From Haloprofundus halophilus (GTDB lineage: Archaea; Halobacteriota; Halobacteria; Halobacteriales; Haloferacaceae), in contig NZ_QQRR01000002.1 in assembly GCF_003439925.1 (NCBI RefSeq), forward strand, positions 1-64,000: 64,000 nucleotides of DNA, in the 5' to 3' direction. The notes below the pieces were generated by a model. The model saw only the letters and a list, made by a program, of their open reading frames with translations. It ran no database searches and had not been told where the DNA came from. This document shows, one piece after another, positions 25,635-37,333 of this stretch (the stretch's first letter is position 1; each line of letters opens with the position of its first letter). A program made the position numbers and the translations under genes.

Positions 25635-26205
25635 CTCGGTCGAACGTCACGTCGTCGAGCGTCGTCGTCTCGCCGAACAGCCAGTCGGCGTGGTCGACGG
25701 CGTACTCCTTGTGCCCCTCCTCGATGTAGCCGAGCGCGTCCGTGACGAGAATCGGCCGGAAGTCGCGGAGCCCGGCGCTCCCGGCGGTGTGGAGCACGCA
25801 GACGTTCGCCAGCGTCCCGCAGATGAGCAGGTCCCTCACGCCGTGGGCGTTCAGCCAGCCCTCCAGTTCGGTCCGGTAGAACGCGTCGTACGTGTGTTTG
25901 GTGACGACGTGGTCGTCCTCGCGGACGTCGAGTTCGTCGACGAGTTCGGCCTCCCACGTCCCTTCGACGACGTGTTCGCCCCAGCGGTCGAACTCGTCGT
26001 AGTAGTGGTTGCCGTCGAACTGTTCGGGCGGGTGGACGTCGCGGGTGAAGACGACGCGCGCGCCGGCGTCGTGCGCGCGGTCGACGAGCGTCGATACCGG
26101 GTCGATGGCTTCCTCGCTGGCGGGGGCGTAGAGGCTGCCGTCGGGGTGACAGAAGCCGTTCTGCATGTCGACGACGACGACGGCGGTTCGGTCCGAATCG
26201 TACAT
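25627..26205 (-). CDS. nicotinamidase-like cysteine hydrolase
   Basis: 192 residues from the ATG at 26205. Catalytic triad of the isochorismatase fold: Asp in VVVVDMQNGF, Lys in VVTKHTYDAF, Cys in ICGTLANVCVLHTA. Metal-ligand-like residues of nicotinamidase also appear: DxHP in RDVHPPEQ and WGEHVVEGTWEAEL, which resembles WPxHCVQGTxGAEL of PncA. So deamidation of nicotinamide is likely, but other isochorismatase-type activity remains possible. A nicotinate phosphoribosyltransferase is about 4 kb away. Confidence 0.85.
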   Translation of the reverse strand: MYDSDRTAVVVVDMQNGFCHPDGSLYAPASEEAIDPVSTLVDRAHDAGARVVFTRDVHPPEQFDGNHYYDEFDRWGEHVVEGTWEAELVDELDVREDDHVVTKHTYDAFYRTELEGWLNAHGVRDLLICGTLANVCVLHTAGSAGLRDFRPILVTDALGYIEEGHKEYAVDHADWLFGETTTLDDVTFDRVT

Positions 26206-26344
26206 ACGCGTCTCTCGGCTCGCGGTGAGTAAATCGTTTGGCAGGTCGAAGTCGCCACCGCGGCTCGCCGTCGACGACACCCGCGCCGTCGCAGGCGACG
26301 ACGCTCGGGCGACGATTTTTCACCTTCGACACCGTTGGAGACGT

Positions 26345-27895
26345 ATGCGAAGTACTCTCGCGGTTGCGGTTGCCGTGCTGATGGTGTTGTCGGGTTGTGC
26401 CGGATTCGTCGGTTCGGAGGAATCGACGCCCGCCGCCCCCGACGGCGCGGACGACACACCGTCGAGTGCCACGGACGCGGCCGATTCGGCCGCTTCGACC
26501 GACGACGCCCCGCCGGCCGGTGACGCGCCCGGTTCCGGCGACGCGATGGCACAGTCCCCGCCGGACCCCGACTCCGACAGACTCGGTTGGGAGGGCGGCT
26601 ACTGGTACAACGAGACGCTCTCGGTCGACCAGTCCGACGGCCTCAACGAATCGGAACTCGACGCGGTCGTCAATCGCTCGATGGCGCGCGTCGAGCGGAT
26701 TCGCGGCCTGGAGTTCGAGCAGTCGGTCCCCGTCGAAGTGATCTCGCGGGCGGAGTTCCGCAATCAGTCCGCGGGAGGCGGCGCGAACTACCCGCCGCAG
26801 CGCCGCGCGTTCGACAACGCGAAGTTCGAGGCGCTGTTCATGATCAACGAGTCGACCGACTCCATCGCCGTCCAGAACTCGAACACCGGAGCCTCCGTCG
26901 GCGGCTACTACAGCCCCGCCGAGAAGCGCATCGTCATCGTGAGCGAGAACACCACCTCGCCGAAACTGAACGAGGTGACGCTCTCGCAGGAACTGTTCCA
27001 CGCGCTGCAGGACCAGCAGTTCGACCTGACGCGCTACAACCAGTCGACGCAAGAGAGACACAACGCCGTCGACGGCCTCGTCGAGGGCGACGGCAACTAC
27101 GTCGACTGGCTCTACGAACAGCGCTGCGACGGCGAGTGGGACTGTCTCGAAGACAGCGCCCGAGGCGGCGGTGGCGACGGTCTCGCCAACTACGGCCCGT
27201 ACCTCATCCAGTACCAACCCTACAGCGACGGTCCCGCGTTCGTCCGACAACTCCGCGAGCGCGGCGGCTGGGAGGCGGTCAACGCCGCCTACGAGAACCC
27301 GCCCGCCAGTACCGAACAGGTCATCCACCCCGACCGGTACCCCAACGACACGCCGGTCGACCCCATCGTGACCGACCGCACGAGCGGCACGTGGCAGCAA
27401 CTCGAACCCGAAGGTCGGCCGAACTACGGCGAACTCGGGGAAGCGGGCGTGAACGCGATGCTCGTCTACCCACTCTACGAGACGAGGGGGCAGACGCAGA
27501 TAATCCCCGCCCAGCAGTGGTACAACCTCAACGAGAGCGGCGAAGTCGAGGAGTTCGACCCGTTCAACTACGACCACCCGTACACCGACGGCTTCCGCGG
27601 TGACCGCTTCGTCGCCTACCAGAACGACGCCGGCGAGACGGGGTACGTCTGGAAGCTCGTCTGGGACAACTCCTCGCAGGCCGGCGAGTTCCTCGACGGC
27701 TACGAGCGACTCCTCCAGTTCCGCAGCGCGCGAGAAGTCCGAGACGCCTCCGGGCCGGGGACCGTCTACCGAATCGCCGAGGGCGACAACGGCTTCGCCG
27801 ACGCGTTCCGCGTCGTCCACGACGGCGACACCGTCTACATCGTCAACGCGCCGACCGTAGACCAACTTTCGAACGTCCGCGCGACGCAGTCGTAG
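26345..27895 (+). CDS. Hvo_1808-family surface lipoprotein, QExxH variant
   Basis: 516 residues from the ATG at 26345. Signal peptide ends in lipobox VLSGC (Cys18), then a long Ala/Asp/Pro-rich linker to about 75. The rest matches the paralog at 28013 along its length: DRLGWEGGYWYN, VDQSDGLNE, YYSPAEKRIVIVSE and EQRC...EWDC. Where the paralog has HELVH, this one reads QELFH (Gln215, Glu216, His219), so one zinc-ligand His is missing and peptidase activity is in doubt. Probably anchored outside the membrane. The family name is recalled. Confidence 0.85.
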   Translation: MRSTLAVAVAVLMVLSGCAGFVGSEESTPAAPDGADDTPSSATDAADSAASTDDAPPAGDAPGSGDAMAQSPPDPDSDRLGWEGGYWYNETLSVDQSDGLNESELDAVVNRSMARVERIRGLEFEQSVPVEVISRAEFRNQSAGGGANYPPQRRAFDNAKFEALFMINESTDSIAVQNSNTGASVGGYYSPAEKRIVIVSENTTSPKLNEVTLSQELFHALQDQQFDLTRYNQSTQERHNAVDGLVEGDGNYVDWLYEQRCDGEWDCLEDSARGGGGDGLANYGPYLIQYQPYSDGPAFVRQLRERGGWEAVNAAYENPPASTEQVIHPDRYPNDTPVDPIVTDRTSGTWQQLEPEGRPNYGELGEAGVNAMLVYPLYETRGQTQIIPAQQWYNLNESGEVEEFDPFNYDHPYTDGFRGDRFVAYQNDAGETGYVWKLVWDNSSQAGEFLDGYERLLQFRSAREVRDASGPGTVYRIAEGDNGFADAFRVVHDGDTVYIVNAPTVDQLSNVRATQS

Positions 27896-28012
27896 CCCGC
27901 GCGAGCCGAACTCACGTCCGGATTCCGCGTTTCGGTCTCCGCCGTCGTCGACGGTTCCACTCGAACCTCCTCCTGTGGGAACGCTTTTCGCGGCGCATCC
28001 CAACGTAGAGGT

Positions 28013-29371
28013 GTGTACACGCGCATCACAGTCGCACTCGTCGCCTGCGTGGTCCTCGCCGGGTGCGCTGCACCGTTGACGGACGGGTCGCCGTTCGACG
28101 GCGGGTTCGGGCAAAGCGACGGCGAAGACCGCCTCGGCTGGGAGAACGGCTACGCCGCCGACGATTCCCTGAACGTCGACCAGTCCGACGGGTTGAACGA
28201 GACCGAGCGCGAGGCGTTCGTCGCCCGGACGATGGCCCGCGTCGAACTGGTCCGGCAGTTGGAGTTCGAAGAACCGGTCCCGGTCGAGGTCATCTCCCGC
28301 GAGGAGTACAGACAGCAACGGGGCGGAGCGACGGACCCAGCGTACGAAGCGTGGAACAACCAGGTTTGGGAGTCGCTGTTGCTCGTCGGCGAGGACCGGA
28401 ACGTCTCGGACGTGATGGACTCCGTCTACGGCGGCTCTGTGTTGGGGTACTACTCGCCGAGCGAGGACCGTATCGTCATCGTCAGCGACTCCGAGACGCC
28501 CGTCATCGACCGGACGACGCTGGCGCACGAACTCGTCCACGCGCTGCAGGACCAACACTTCGGCCTCGAGAGCGGCGCGGCGACGCAGGACGGCCAGCTC
28601 GCGCGAAACGGCATCGTCGAGGGCGACGCCCGCTACACCGAGACGCTGTACGAACAGCGCTGCGGCACCGAGTGGGACTGCGTCCCCCGGCCGAACAGCG
28701 GCGGCGGTGGCGGCGGCGACAGCGGCGCACCCGGCGTCTTCCTCACCATCTACACGCCGTACGCCGACGGCCCGCAGTTCGTTCACGAACTCCACCAAGA
28801 GGGCGGCTGGGAGGCGGTCGACGCCGTCTACGAGGAGAAACCGCAGAGCACCGAACAGATAATCCACCCGGCGAAGTATCCCGACGAGCGACCGGTCAAC
28901 GTCAGCGTCGAGGACCGCTCCTCCGAGGAGTGGTCGCGCTTCGACACCCGACCCGTCGCCGACACCGTCGGCGAGGCGTCGCTGTACGCGATGTTCTGGC
29001 AGAACGGCCACATCAGCCGGGAGAGCCTCCGGAACAGCCCCGACGAGTACTCGCCGTACAACTACTCGCACCCGGCGACCGAGGGGTGGGCCGGCGACGC
29101 CGTCGTCCCCTACGAGAGTGACGACGGCGAGTACGGCTACGTGTTCGAGAGCGAGTGGGATTCGGAGCGGGACGCCCGCCAGTTCGCCGACGCCTACCGC
29201 GCGACGCTGACGAACCGCCTCGGCGCGCAGCGGGTCGGCGACGGCGTCTACCGCGTCCCCGACGACAGCTCGTTCGGCGACGCGTTCCGAGTACGACAGG
29301 AGGGAACGACGGTCTCCGTCGTCAACGCACCGACGACCGGGCAGTTGGACTCGGTCCACGCGTCGGAGTGA
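28013..29371 (+). CDS. Hvo_1808-family surface lipoprotein, HExxH form
   Basis: 452 residues with a GTG start at 28013; the ATG set is not available nearer. Lipobox VLAGC (Cys19). Short linker, then the same domain as the previous gene, with an intact gluzincin-type AHELVHALQDQHF (His172-Glu173...His176) and NGIVEGDARY downstream, which may carry the third ligand. This makes it a candidate zinc peptidase. It lies 117 bases after its paralog in the same direction, a tandem gene duplication with strong divergence in the N-terminal linker. Confidence 0.86.
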   Translation: MYTRITVALVACVVLAGCAAPLTDGSPFDGGFGQSDGEDRLGWENGYAADDSLNVDQSDGLNETEREAFVARTMARVELVRQLEFEEPVPVEVISREEYRQQRGGATDPAYEAWNNQVWESLLLVGEDRNVSDVMDSVYGGSVLGYYSPSEDRIVIVSDSETPVIDRTTLAHELVHALQDQHFGLESGAATQDGQLARNGIVEGDARYTETLYEQRCGTEWDCVPRPNSGGGGGGDSGAPGVFLTIYTPYADGPQFVHELHQEGGWEAVDAVYEEKPQSTEQIIHPAKYPDERPVNVSVEDRSSEEWSRFDTRPVADTVGEASLYAMFWQNGHISRESLRNSPDEYSPYNYSHPATEGWAGDAVVPYESDDGEYGYVFESEWDSERDARQFADAYRATLTNRLGAQRVGDGVYRVPDDSSFGDAFRVRQEGTTVSVVNAPTTGQLDSVHASE

Positions 29372-29420
29372 CGCGCGCTCGCGGCGTCACTCTCAGTCGT
29401 ATCGGAGTCTCAGAAATTTC

Positions 29421-29437
29421 GTGATAACCACTATCAC
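29421..29437. promoter_or_regulatory. inverted repeat before UspA gene, candidate operator
   Basis: gtgata and tatcac are complementary around accac, ending 22 bases before the ATG at 29459. The element is AT-rich against a GC-rich background and overlaps where TATA and transcription start should be, so a repressor site or TATA context are both possible. Confidence 0.5.
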
Positions 29438-29458
29438 AGTCGGTGTCGTCCATCCGAT

Positions 29459-30292
29459 ATGCCACGGGAAGTGTTGATACCAACGGACGGGTCGCCGCTC
29501 TCGAAGGACGCGTTCGAACACGCGACGGCGACGTTCCCCGACGGAAACATCACCCTGCTTCACGTCATCGACCCTCGACACACCGCCCCGGACGACGACG
29601 AACTGAGCTCCGAACGGGTGTTCGCGGAATTGCTCGACGCCGCCGAGCGCCGCGGTATCGAGGTCGAAACCGAGACGCGAGTCGGTCACCCGAGCCGCGA
29701 GATCGTGACCTACAGCGAGCAGAACGGCGTCGACGAGATCGTGATGGGAAGCCACGGCCGAGAGCGGACGTCACGAATCCTGTTCGGGAGCGTCGCCGAG
29801 CGCGTCCTGCGACGAGCGCCCGTCCCGGTCACTATCGTTCACCCGCACCGACGGACGGGCGAGAAGCACCACCTCGTCGCGGTCGACGGCTCGGAACAGT
29901 CGAGGAGAGCGCTCGAATACGCCTTCTCCGTCTTTCCCGACGTCGAAACGACGATACTCCACGCGATCGACCCGATGGAGACGCACTACGGCGAGGGGCA
30001 GTTGGTCTACTCCGAAGCGGAGTACGAGCAGATCGAGGAGGAAGCCGAGCGGTTGCTGGCGGACGCACAGGACCTCGCGCGGGAGTACGACGCCAGCGTG
30101 ACGGCGACGACGATCACCGAATGGGGGCCGAACGAGCCTGCGGATGCGATTCTCGACTACGTGGAAAACAACGACATCGACCACGTGATTGTGGGGAGCC
30201 ACGGTCGGTCTGGTGCGTCTCGGCTCCTCCTCGGAAGTGTCGCAGAAACCGTCGCGAGGCGGTCTCCCGCGCCCGTGACCGTCGTCCGGTGA
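29459..30292 (+). CDS. tandem universal stress protein
   Basis: 277 residues, two UspA domains (about 1-135 and 140-277). First: VLIPTDGSPLS and MGSHGRERTSRILFGS. Second: LVAVDGSEQSRRALEYAF and VGSHGRSGASRLLLGS. Both keep the G-x2-G-x9-G-S-type ATP loop, although the first has Glu where Gly is usual. It has a short AT-rich promoter with an inverted repeat. Independent of the lipoprotein pair. Confidence 0.92.
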   Translation: MPREVLIPTDGSPLSKDAFEHATATFPDGNITLLHVIDPRHTAPDDDELSSERVFAELLDAAERRGIEVETETRVGHPSREIVTYSEQNGVDEIVMGSHGRERTSRILFGSVAERVLRRAPVPVTIVHPHRRTGEKHHLVAVDGSEQSRRALEYAFSVFPDVETTILHAIDPMETHYGEGQLVYSEAEYEQIEEEAERLLADAQDLAREYDASVTATTITEWGPNEPADAILDYVENNDIDHVIVGSHGRSGASRLLLGSVAETVARRSPAPVTVVR

Positions 30293-30472
30293 CTGTCCCT
30301 CCACCTGCTGTAGACGCCGAGCGGAGAGACCCCAGTACCGACGACAGTACGGGCGTCCGGTGCGGCCTCGTCGAACTCCCTGACCGAGCGTTTCGACGGA
30401 GCGATTCCGCCGTCCGCGCCACTCGGCGCGCAACGGGGTGACTTTTTGCGTCGGCCGGTCGAACGCGACGTA

Positions 30473-31630
30473 ATGAGCGACAGCGAGTTCGACATCGTCG
30501 GTCCCGAGGCCATCCGCGAGGGCCGCGCGACCGACGCCTACTTCGACCGGACCGAGACGACGCTCCGACACGCGGGCAAGAACCCGCCCGTCGTCGCCGA
30601 AGTCACCGCCGACCAGTTCCCCTCCGGCGACTTCGAGCTACTCGGCGGCGTGAAAGACGCCGCCGCGCTGTTGGCTCCTCTGGACGTCCGCGTCGACGCC
30701 CTCCCCGAGGGGACGCTGTTCGACGGCGGCCCGGTGATGCGAATCGAGGGCGACTACCTCGAGTTCGCGCGCTACGAAACGTCTCTCTTGGGCTTTCTCT
30801 CGCACGCATCCGGCGTCGCCACCGCGGCGCTCGAAACCCGGGTCGCCGCCCCGGAGTCGAACGTCCTCTCGTTCGGCGCGCGCCACGTCCACCCCTCCAT
30901 CGCGGCGATGGTCGAGCGCAGTGCGCTCCTCGGCGGCCTCGACGGCTTCTCGCACGTCGCCGCCGGCGACGTGCTCGGCCGCGAGGCCAGCGGGACGATG
31001 CCGCACGCGCTGCTGCTCTGTTTCGGCCGCGGCAATCAGGAGGAGGCGTGGCTGGCGTTCGACGAGGCGGTGCCCGAGGACGTGCCGCGCGTCGCGCTCT
31101 GCGACACGTTCTCCGACGAGAAGGACGAGGTCGTCCGCGCGGCGGAGGCGCTCGGCGACCGTCTCTCCGGTGTGCGCCTCGACACGACGAGTTCGCGCCG
31201 CGGCGACTTCCGCCACATCGTCCGCGAGGTGCGCTGGGAACTGGAGGCCCGCGGCATCGACGGCATCGACATCTTCGTCAGCGGCGGTCTCGGCCCGGCG
31301 GACCTCCGCCACCTCCGCGACGCGGTCGACGGCTTCGGCGTCGGCGGCTACGTCTCGAACGCCGACCCCGTCGACTTCGCGCTCGACATCGTCGAAATCG
31401 ACGGCGAGGCCATCGCCAAGCGGGGCAAACTCTCCGGCGTCAAGGAGGTGTACCGGACGCCCGACGGCCGCCACCACGTCGGTCTCCGCGGGGCGGAGCC
31501 CCCGGCGGACGGCGAGTCGCTGATGGAGCCGCTGGTCCGCGGCGGCGAGGTCGTCCGGTCGTTCGACGTCGACGCGGCCGCCGAGCGCGCGCTGGCCGAC
31601 GCGGCGAAGACCGGGTTCGGCGGGGAGTAG
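30473..31630 (+). CDS. nicotinate phosphoribosyltransferase
   Basis: 385 residues from the ATG at 30473. Archaeal-length enzyme with FGARHVHPSIAAMVERSALLGGLDGFSHVAAGDVLGREASGTMPHALL and the phosphate-binding SGGLGPADLRHL near the C-terminal part; VRLDTTSSRRGDF carries the conserved Asp/Ser near the PRPP site. It joins nicotinate to PRPP in NAD salvage. With a nicotinamidase-like gene at 25627 it could complete nicotinamide salvage. TATA-like actttttgc lies about 27-33 bases upstream. Confidence 0.93.
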   Translation: MSDSEFDIVGPEAIREGRATDAYFDRTETTLRHAGKNPPVVAEVTADQFPSGDFELLGGVKDAAALLAPLDVRVDALPEGTLFDGGPVMRIEGDYLEFARYETSLLGFLSHASGVATAALETRVAAPESNVLSFGARHVHPSIAAMVERSALLGGLDGFSHVAAGDVLGREASGTMPHALLLCFGRGNQEEAWLAFDEAVPEDVPRVALCDTFSDEKDEVVRAAEALGDRLSGVRLDTTSSRRGDFRHIVREVRWELEARGIDGIDIFVSGGLGPADLRHLRDAVDGFGVGGYVSNADPVDFALDIVEIDGEAIAKRGKLSGVKEVYRTPDGRHHVGLRGAEPPADGESLMEPLVRGGEVVRSFDVDAAAERALADAAKTGFGGE

Positions 31631-31654
31631 CGCCGCTGTCGCCCTCGGGTGTCG

Positions 31655-31912
31655 TCACTTGGTGACTGCCCCGAGCAGTTCGGTAACGATGGCGACACCG
31701 GAGAGTACGCTGACGACGACGCCGCCGAAGAAGAGAACGAGCTGTGGAACTCCTCCCTGAAGCGGAAACCAAACACCGAGGAGCCTCGCAAGCACACCTC
31801 CAGCGGCGACGCCGACCGACGTCACGCCGAGAGCGAAGACGAGCGCGTGCGGGAGGAACCGAAGCGAGTACCGAACCGTGGAGTAGGGGCTGGTTACGGG
31901 TGTTTCAACCAT
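31655..31912 (-). CDS. small two-helix membrane protein
   Basis: 85 residues. Two hydrophobic segments (about 18-42 and 53-80) joined by WFPLQGGVPQ; polar ends. Convergent with the nicotinate phosphoribosyltransferase gene. Family unknown. Confidence 0.65.
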   Translation of the reverse strand: MVETPVTSPYSTVRYSLRFLPHALVFALGVTSVGVAAGGVLARLLGVWFPLQGGVPQLVLFFGGVVVSVLSGVAIVTELLGAVTK

Positions 31913-32022
31913 TGCTTTTCAGCACTTGAACCACCGCCAAAACTCCGTCGGAGGTGAGCGCGAGGTGCAGTCGGTTTGGCTGTGGCTGGGTCGTAGCGAT
32001 TCGAAAAATCGGAATCGGCGAA

Positions 32023-32625
32023 TTACAGTTCCTGGACGCTGCCGCCGTCGGACCGCTCGCGGAACACTTGGCCCTCGAAGAGCGTCACCATCGTGTCGTC
32101 GTCCTTCCAGGCGAACGGCGAGAGCCGCGCCTTCCGGCAGACGCGCGTGAGGTACTCCTCTTTGCTCCAGCCGTTCTCGACGGGAATCGTCGGGTAGAGC
32201 CAGCCGTGTTGTCCGCCGCTGTCGACGGCGACCCCGTGGGTACCGAGTTCGAGGTCAGTGAGGGGGTCGTTGGTGAGAATCGTGTTGTTGACGATGCAGA
32301 CCGAGATGTTCAGATTCGGAAGCTCCGGCGGTTCGACTTCCGAGCCGCACGAGTCGCCCGACGCCGCTTGGATGGCGGCGTCGACGATCGCGTGACCGAG
32401 CTGGTCCTTCCCTCGATAGGCTCCCGCACAGCCGCGGAGCTGTCTTCGCCCTCGTGTGGACTGCAACCGGACGAAAGCGCCCGTTCGAGCGTAGAACGCG
32501 TCGCGCATGCTTCCCGGTTGCTCTCGTTGACCGTGCAAAACGAACGATTCGACCGATTCCCGAGCGAGTTCGACCGCTCGAGCCCCATCCTCGTAGGAGA
32601 GGCGTATGGTCTGCGCCTCGGACAT
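32023..32625 (-). CDS. AMMECR1/TIGR00296-family protein
   Basis: 200 residues. AMMECR1 hallmarks: AFVRLQSTRGRRQLRGCAGAYRG with LRGCxG, LNISVCIVNNTILTNDPL, ELGTHGVAVDSGGQHGWLYPTIPVENGWSKEEYLTRVCRKA. The family is widespread in archaea and eukaryotes; biochemical role not established. The short regions upstream include the divergent RNase P RNA promoter. Confidence 0.9.
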   Translation of the reverse strand: MSEAQTIRLSYEDGARAVELARESVESFVLHGQREQPGSMRDAFYARTGAFVRLQSTRGRRQLRGCAGAYRGKDQLGHAIVDAAIQAASGDSCGSEVEPPELPNLNISVCIVNNTILTNDPLTDLELGTHGVAVDSGGQHGWLYPTIPVENGWSKEEYLTRVCRKARLSPFAWKDDDTMVTLFEGQVFRERSDGGSVQEL

Positions 32626-32728
32626 ACAACCATTCTGGAGCGCAATTGACTTGAACGCTTCCCTTCACACAAGCTATCAATTTGGCGGATTTTAACGGCC
32701 GCATAACGGTGTTGAACCCGACCGAACG

Positions 32729-32737
32729 ACTTATTCG
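32729..32737 (+). promoter_or_regulatory. TATA box for RNase P RNA
   Basis: acttattcg is centred about 27 bases before the P1 helix start at about 32760, a match to the RNA polymerase spacing used for other stable RNAs here. Confidence 0.5.
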
Positions 32738-32759
32738 ACTCCTGAGAGTAGTTTCGCTC

Positions 32760-33186
32760 GGCAGAGAGAGCCCGACCACCGTGACCCACGGCGCGCTCGC
32801 GCGCCGCCGGGACATGAGGAAAGTCCCCCCACCGTCCGAACAGGTGACCGGGCGCAAGCCCGGAGTCGGAGACGGCTGGCTCTGGAACAGAAACGAGACC
32901 CCTCGGTCCGACCGATGACGTGCGCGAATCCGACCGTAAGGGAGGAGAGTTAACCCACGGAGGGTGCGTGGCGACTCCGTCGCCACGTTTAGCGCGAGCG
33001 GGCCTCGCCCGCTCGCGCGACGACCGAGAACGGATGGAACGGCGAAACCTCACCGGTGCAAGTCCGCGCCACGCGGCCGACGCGGCGCGATTCGTGCGTC
33101 GCCCGGCCGCACGGTAGTTCGGACGACGGACGCGGACGCTCAGCCGAATGTCGGGACGAACAGAAGGGGGCTTACTCCTCTCAGCC
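32760..33186 (+). ncRNA. rnpB: RNase P RNA
   Basis: Recognisable by the core gaggaaagtcc (32816-32826) and the matching 3' core acagaagggggcttac (from 33160), which form helix P4 and flanking conserved regions. The 5' ggcagagag pairs with 3' ctctcagcc to form P1 (one A-A mismatch), fixing the ends at about 32760 and 33186. The length of about 427 fits archaeal type A RNase P RNA. A middle stretch aaacgagacccctcggtccg and gtgcaagtccg are also typical. It processes the 5' ends of tRNA precursors. Lies between AMMECR1 and the P-type ATPase. Confidence 0.93.
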
Positions 33187-33288
33187 GCTTCTCGCGCCGA
33201 ACGACGCGGTCGTCCTCTCGCGTGTTATTAACGAGAACCCGCACCAGTAATAGCCTCGGCGTAACTCACCCCCCGATTCTGGTAGTTC

Positions 33289-33300
33289 GATTAATAAGCG
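33289..33300 (+). promoter_or_regulatory. TATA box of the P1B ATPase gene
   Basis: gattaataagcg lies about 27 bases before the ATG at 33322. This is a strong AT-rich promoter in a GC-rich genome and implies a leaderless transcript. Confidence 0.65.
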
Positions 33301-33321
33301 TGGACCGACTACTTCGAGTCG

Positions 33322-35988
<2,667 letters not shown>

Positions 35989-36130
35989 GACGGGCAGTTC
36001 TCCGCTTTCGAGCCGTCTTTTCCGATAGAGCATCCGACGCGACACGGTCCGTGTACCGGTTTTTCGACGTAAGTCTTCGACTACGTGAAGGGTCGCAACG
36101 CTCATACGTTCGTCTGTAGCAACTCATCGT

Positions 36131-37180
36131 ATGTCGTCTCGACTGCCGACGCTCGCCGTCGTCGCCCTCCTCCTCGTCGCGGGGTGCCTCGGCTCTCTCG
36201 CCGACGGCGGCGGCTCGTCGGACGTGCCGCTTCCGAGCAGTTCGTCGACCTCCACCGACCGAGAGCGAGCGACCGCGAGCACCGGGACCAACCCGTGGGG
36301 CGACGACCCCGTCGTCGTCGCCATCGAGAATCGCGACGAACCCGACCGCGAGTTCGCGCCGCTGGTCCGCGAGGCGACGAGTTACTGGGAGCAGAACGGC
36401 CGCGAGTACACCGGCTTCGACGTCGCGTACCGCGTCGTCCCCGACGCGGAGGACCCCGACATCGTCGTCGAGTTCGTCGACGAGGTGCCGAACTGTAGCA
36501 ACGTGACCGGCGCGGCGGGCTGTGCGCCGCGCATCACCGACTCGCGACAGATTCAGCGACCCGAGACCGTCTCGGTCCGAACCGGCCTCTCCGACGCGTC
36601 GACGGAACTCGTGTTGCGTCACGAGTTCGGGCACACGCTCGGACTGGGTCACGACGACGAACCGGCGGACGTGATGGCCGCCTCGTCGGTGCTGCACACC
36701 GAACCGCAGCCGAACGCCACCGAGCGGGCGTTCCCGTGGGCCGACCCCCACTTCACCGTCTACGCCGACACCGACGACGCGTCCGACCCCGAGGCCGCCC
36801 GCGAGCAGATTCGCCACGCCTTCGGCTACTACGAGGAGGGTGCCGACGAGAACGTCCCCGGCAACCTGACGTTCGAGTACGTCGACTCGCCCGAGGACGC
36901 CGACGTGCGAATCCAGTTCGCCGAGGACTCCGCCTGCGACGACGGCCCCGGGTCGTGCGCGGTGTCGTCTGGGCCGGACCCCGACGGCGACGGCGCGATA
37001 GAGGAGTACGAACGGCTCGAAATCACGCTCGTCGAACTCGACAGCGACGCTATCGGCTGGCACGTCGGCACGTGGTTCGCCACGTACGGCCTCGGTGCGG
37101 AGAATCCCGCCGACAAACCGGAGCCGTTCCAGGACCCCGACCCCGACTACGACGAAATCCGGAGCGAATGGTGGGAGTGA
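36131..37180 (+). CDS. secreted lipoprotein metzincin-like protease, duplicated domain
   Basis: 349 residues. Lipobox LVAGC (Cys19), Ser/Thr linker, then a catalytic domain (about 60-190) with the metzincin signature HEFGHTLGLGHD (His164, Glu165, His168, His174) and a nearby DVMA that may be the Met-turn. The second half (about 200-330) repeats the same outline: a DVRIQF strand, paired Cys, LVELDSDAIGW then HVGTWFATYGLG (from His311) in place of HEFGHTLGLG. So the C-terminal copy has lost the ligands and should be inactive. Disulfide-like Cys pairs occur in both halves. It likely acts outside the membrane. Confidence 0.85.
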   Translation: MSSRLPTLAVVALLLVAGCLGSLADGGGSSDVPLPSSSSTSTDRERATASTGTNPWGDDPVVVAIENRDEPDREFAPLVREATSYWEQNGREYTGFDVAYRVVPDAEDPDIVVEFVDEVPNCSNVTGAAGCAPRITDSRQIQRPETVSVRTGLSDASTELVLRHEFGHTLGLGHDDEPADVMAASSVLHTEPQPNATERAFPWADPHFTVYADTDDASDPEAAREQIRHAFGYYEEGADENVPGNLTFEYVDSPEDADVRIQFAEDSACDDGPGSCAVSSGPDPDGDGAIEEYERLEITLVELDSDAIGWHVGTWFATYGLGAENPADKPEPFQDPDPDYDEIRSEWWE

Positions 37181-37333
37181 GTCGGTAGCGGAGTAGCTTC
37201 GTTCAGTTCGTCGACGCCATCCCGCTCGGATTCTCCGTGCTGGTCTCGCTCTTCGCGTCGCTGTTCCTGTTTCTCTCGTGGTGGTGACGACTGTCGTCGA
37301 TACAATCATTTCACCTCCGGCCGAACGGAAGGC

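Noticed and set aside
29415-29426. 12-mer aatttcgtgata shared with the region around 60164 as reverse complement
   Set aside because: Matches of this length are expected by chance when all 12-mers in 64 kb are compared.
37189-37287. Hydrophobic frame ending FLSWW between the metzincin and the membrane protein gene
   Set aside because: The frame encodes a neat hydrophobic stretch, but there is no start codon except an internal GTG at 37237, so no credible gene.
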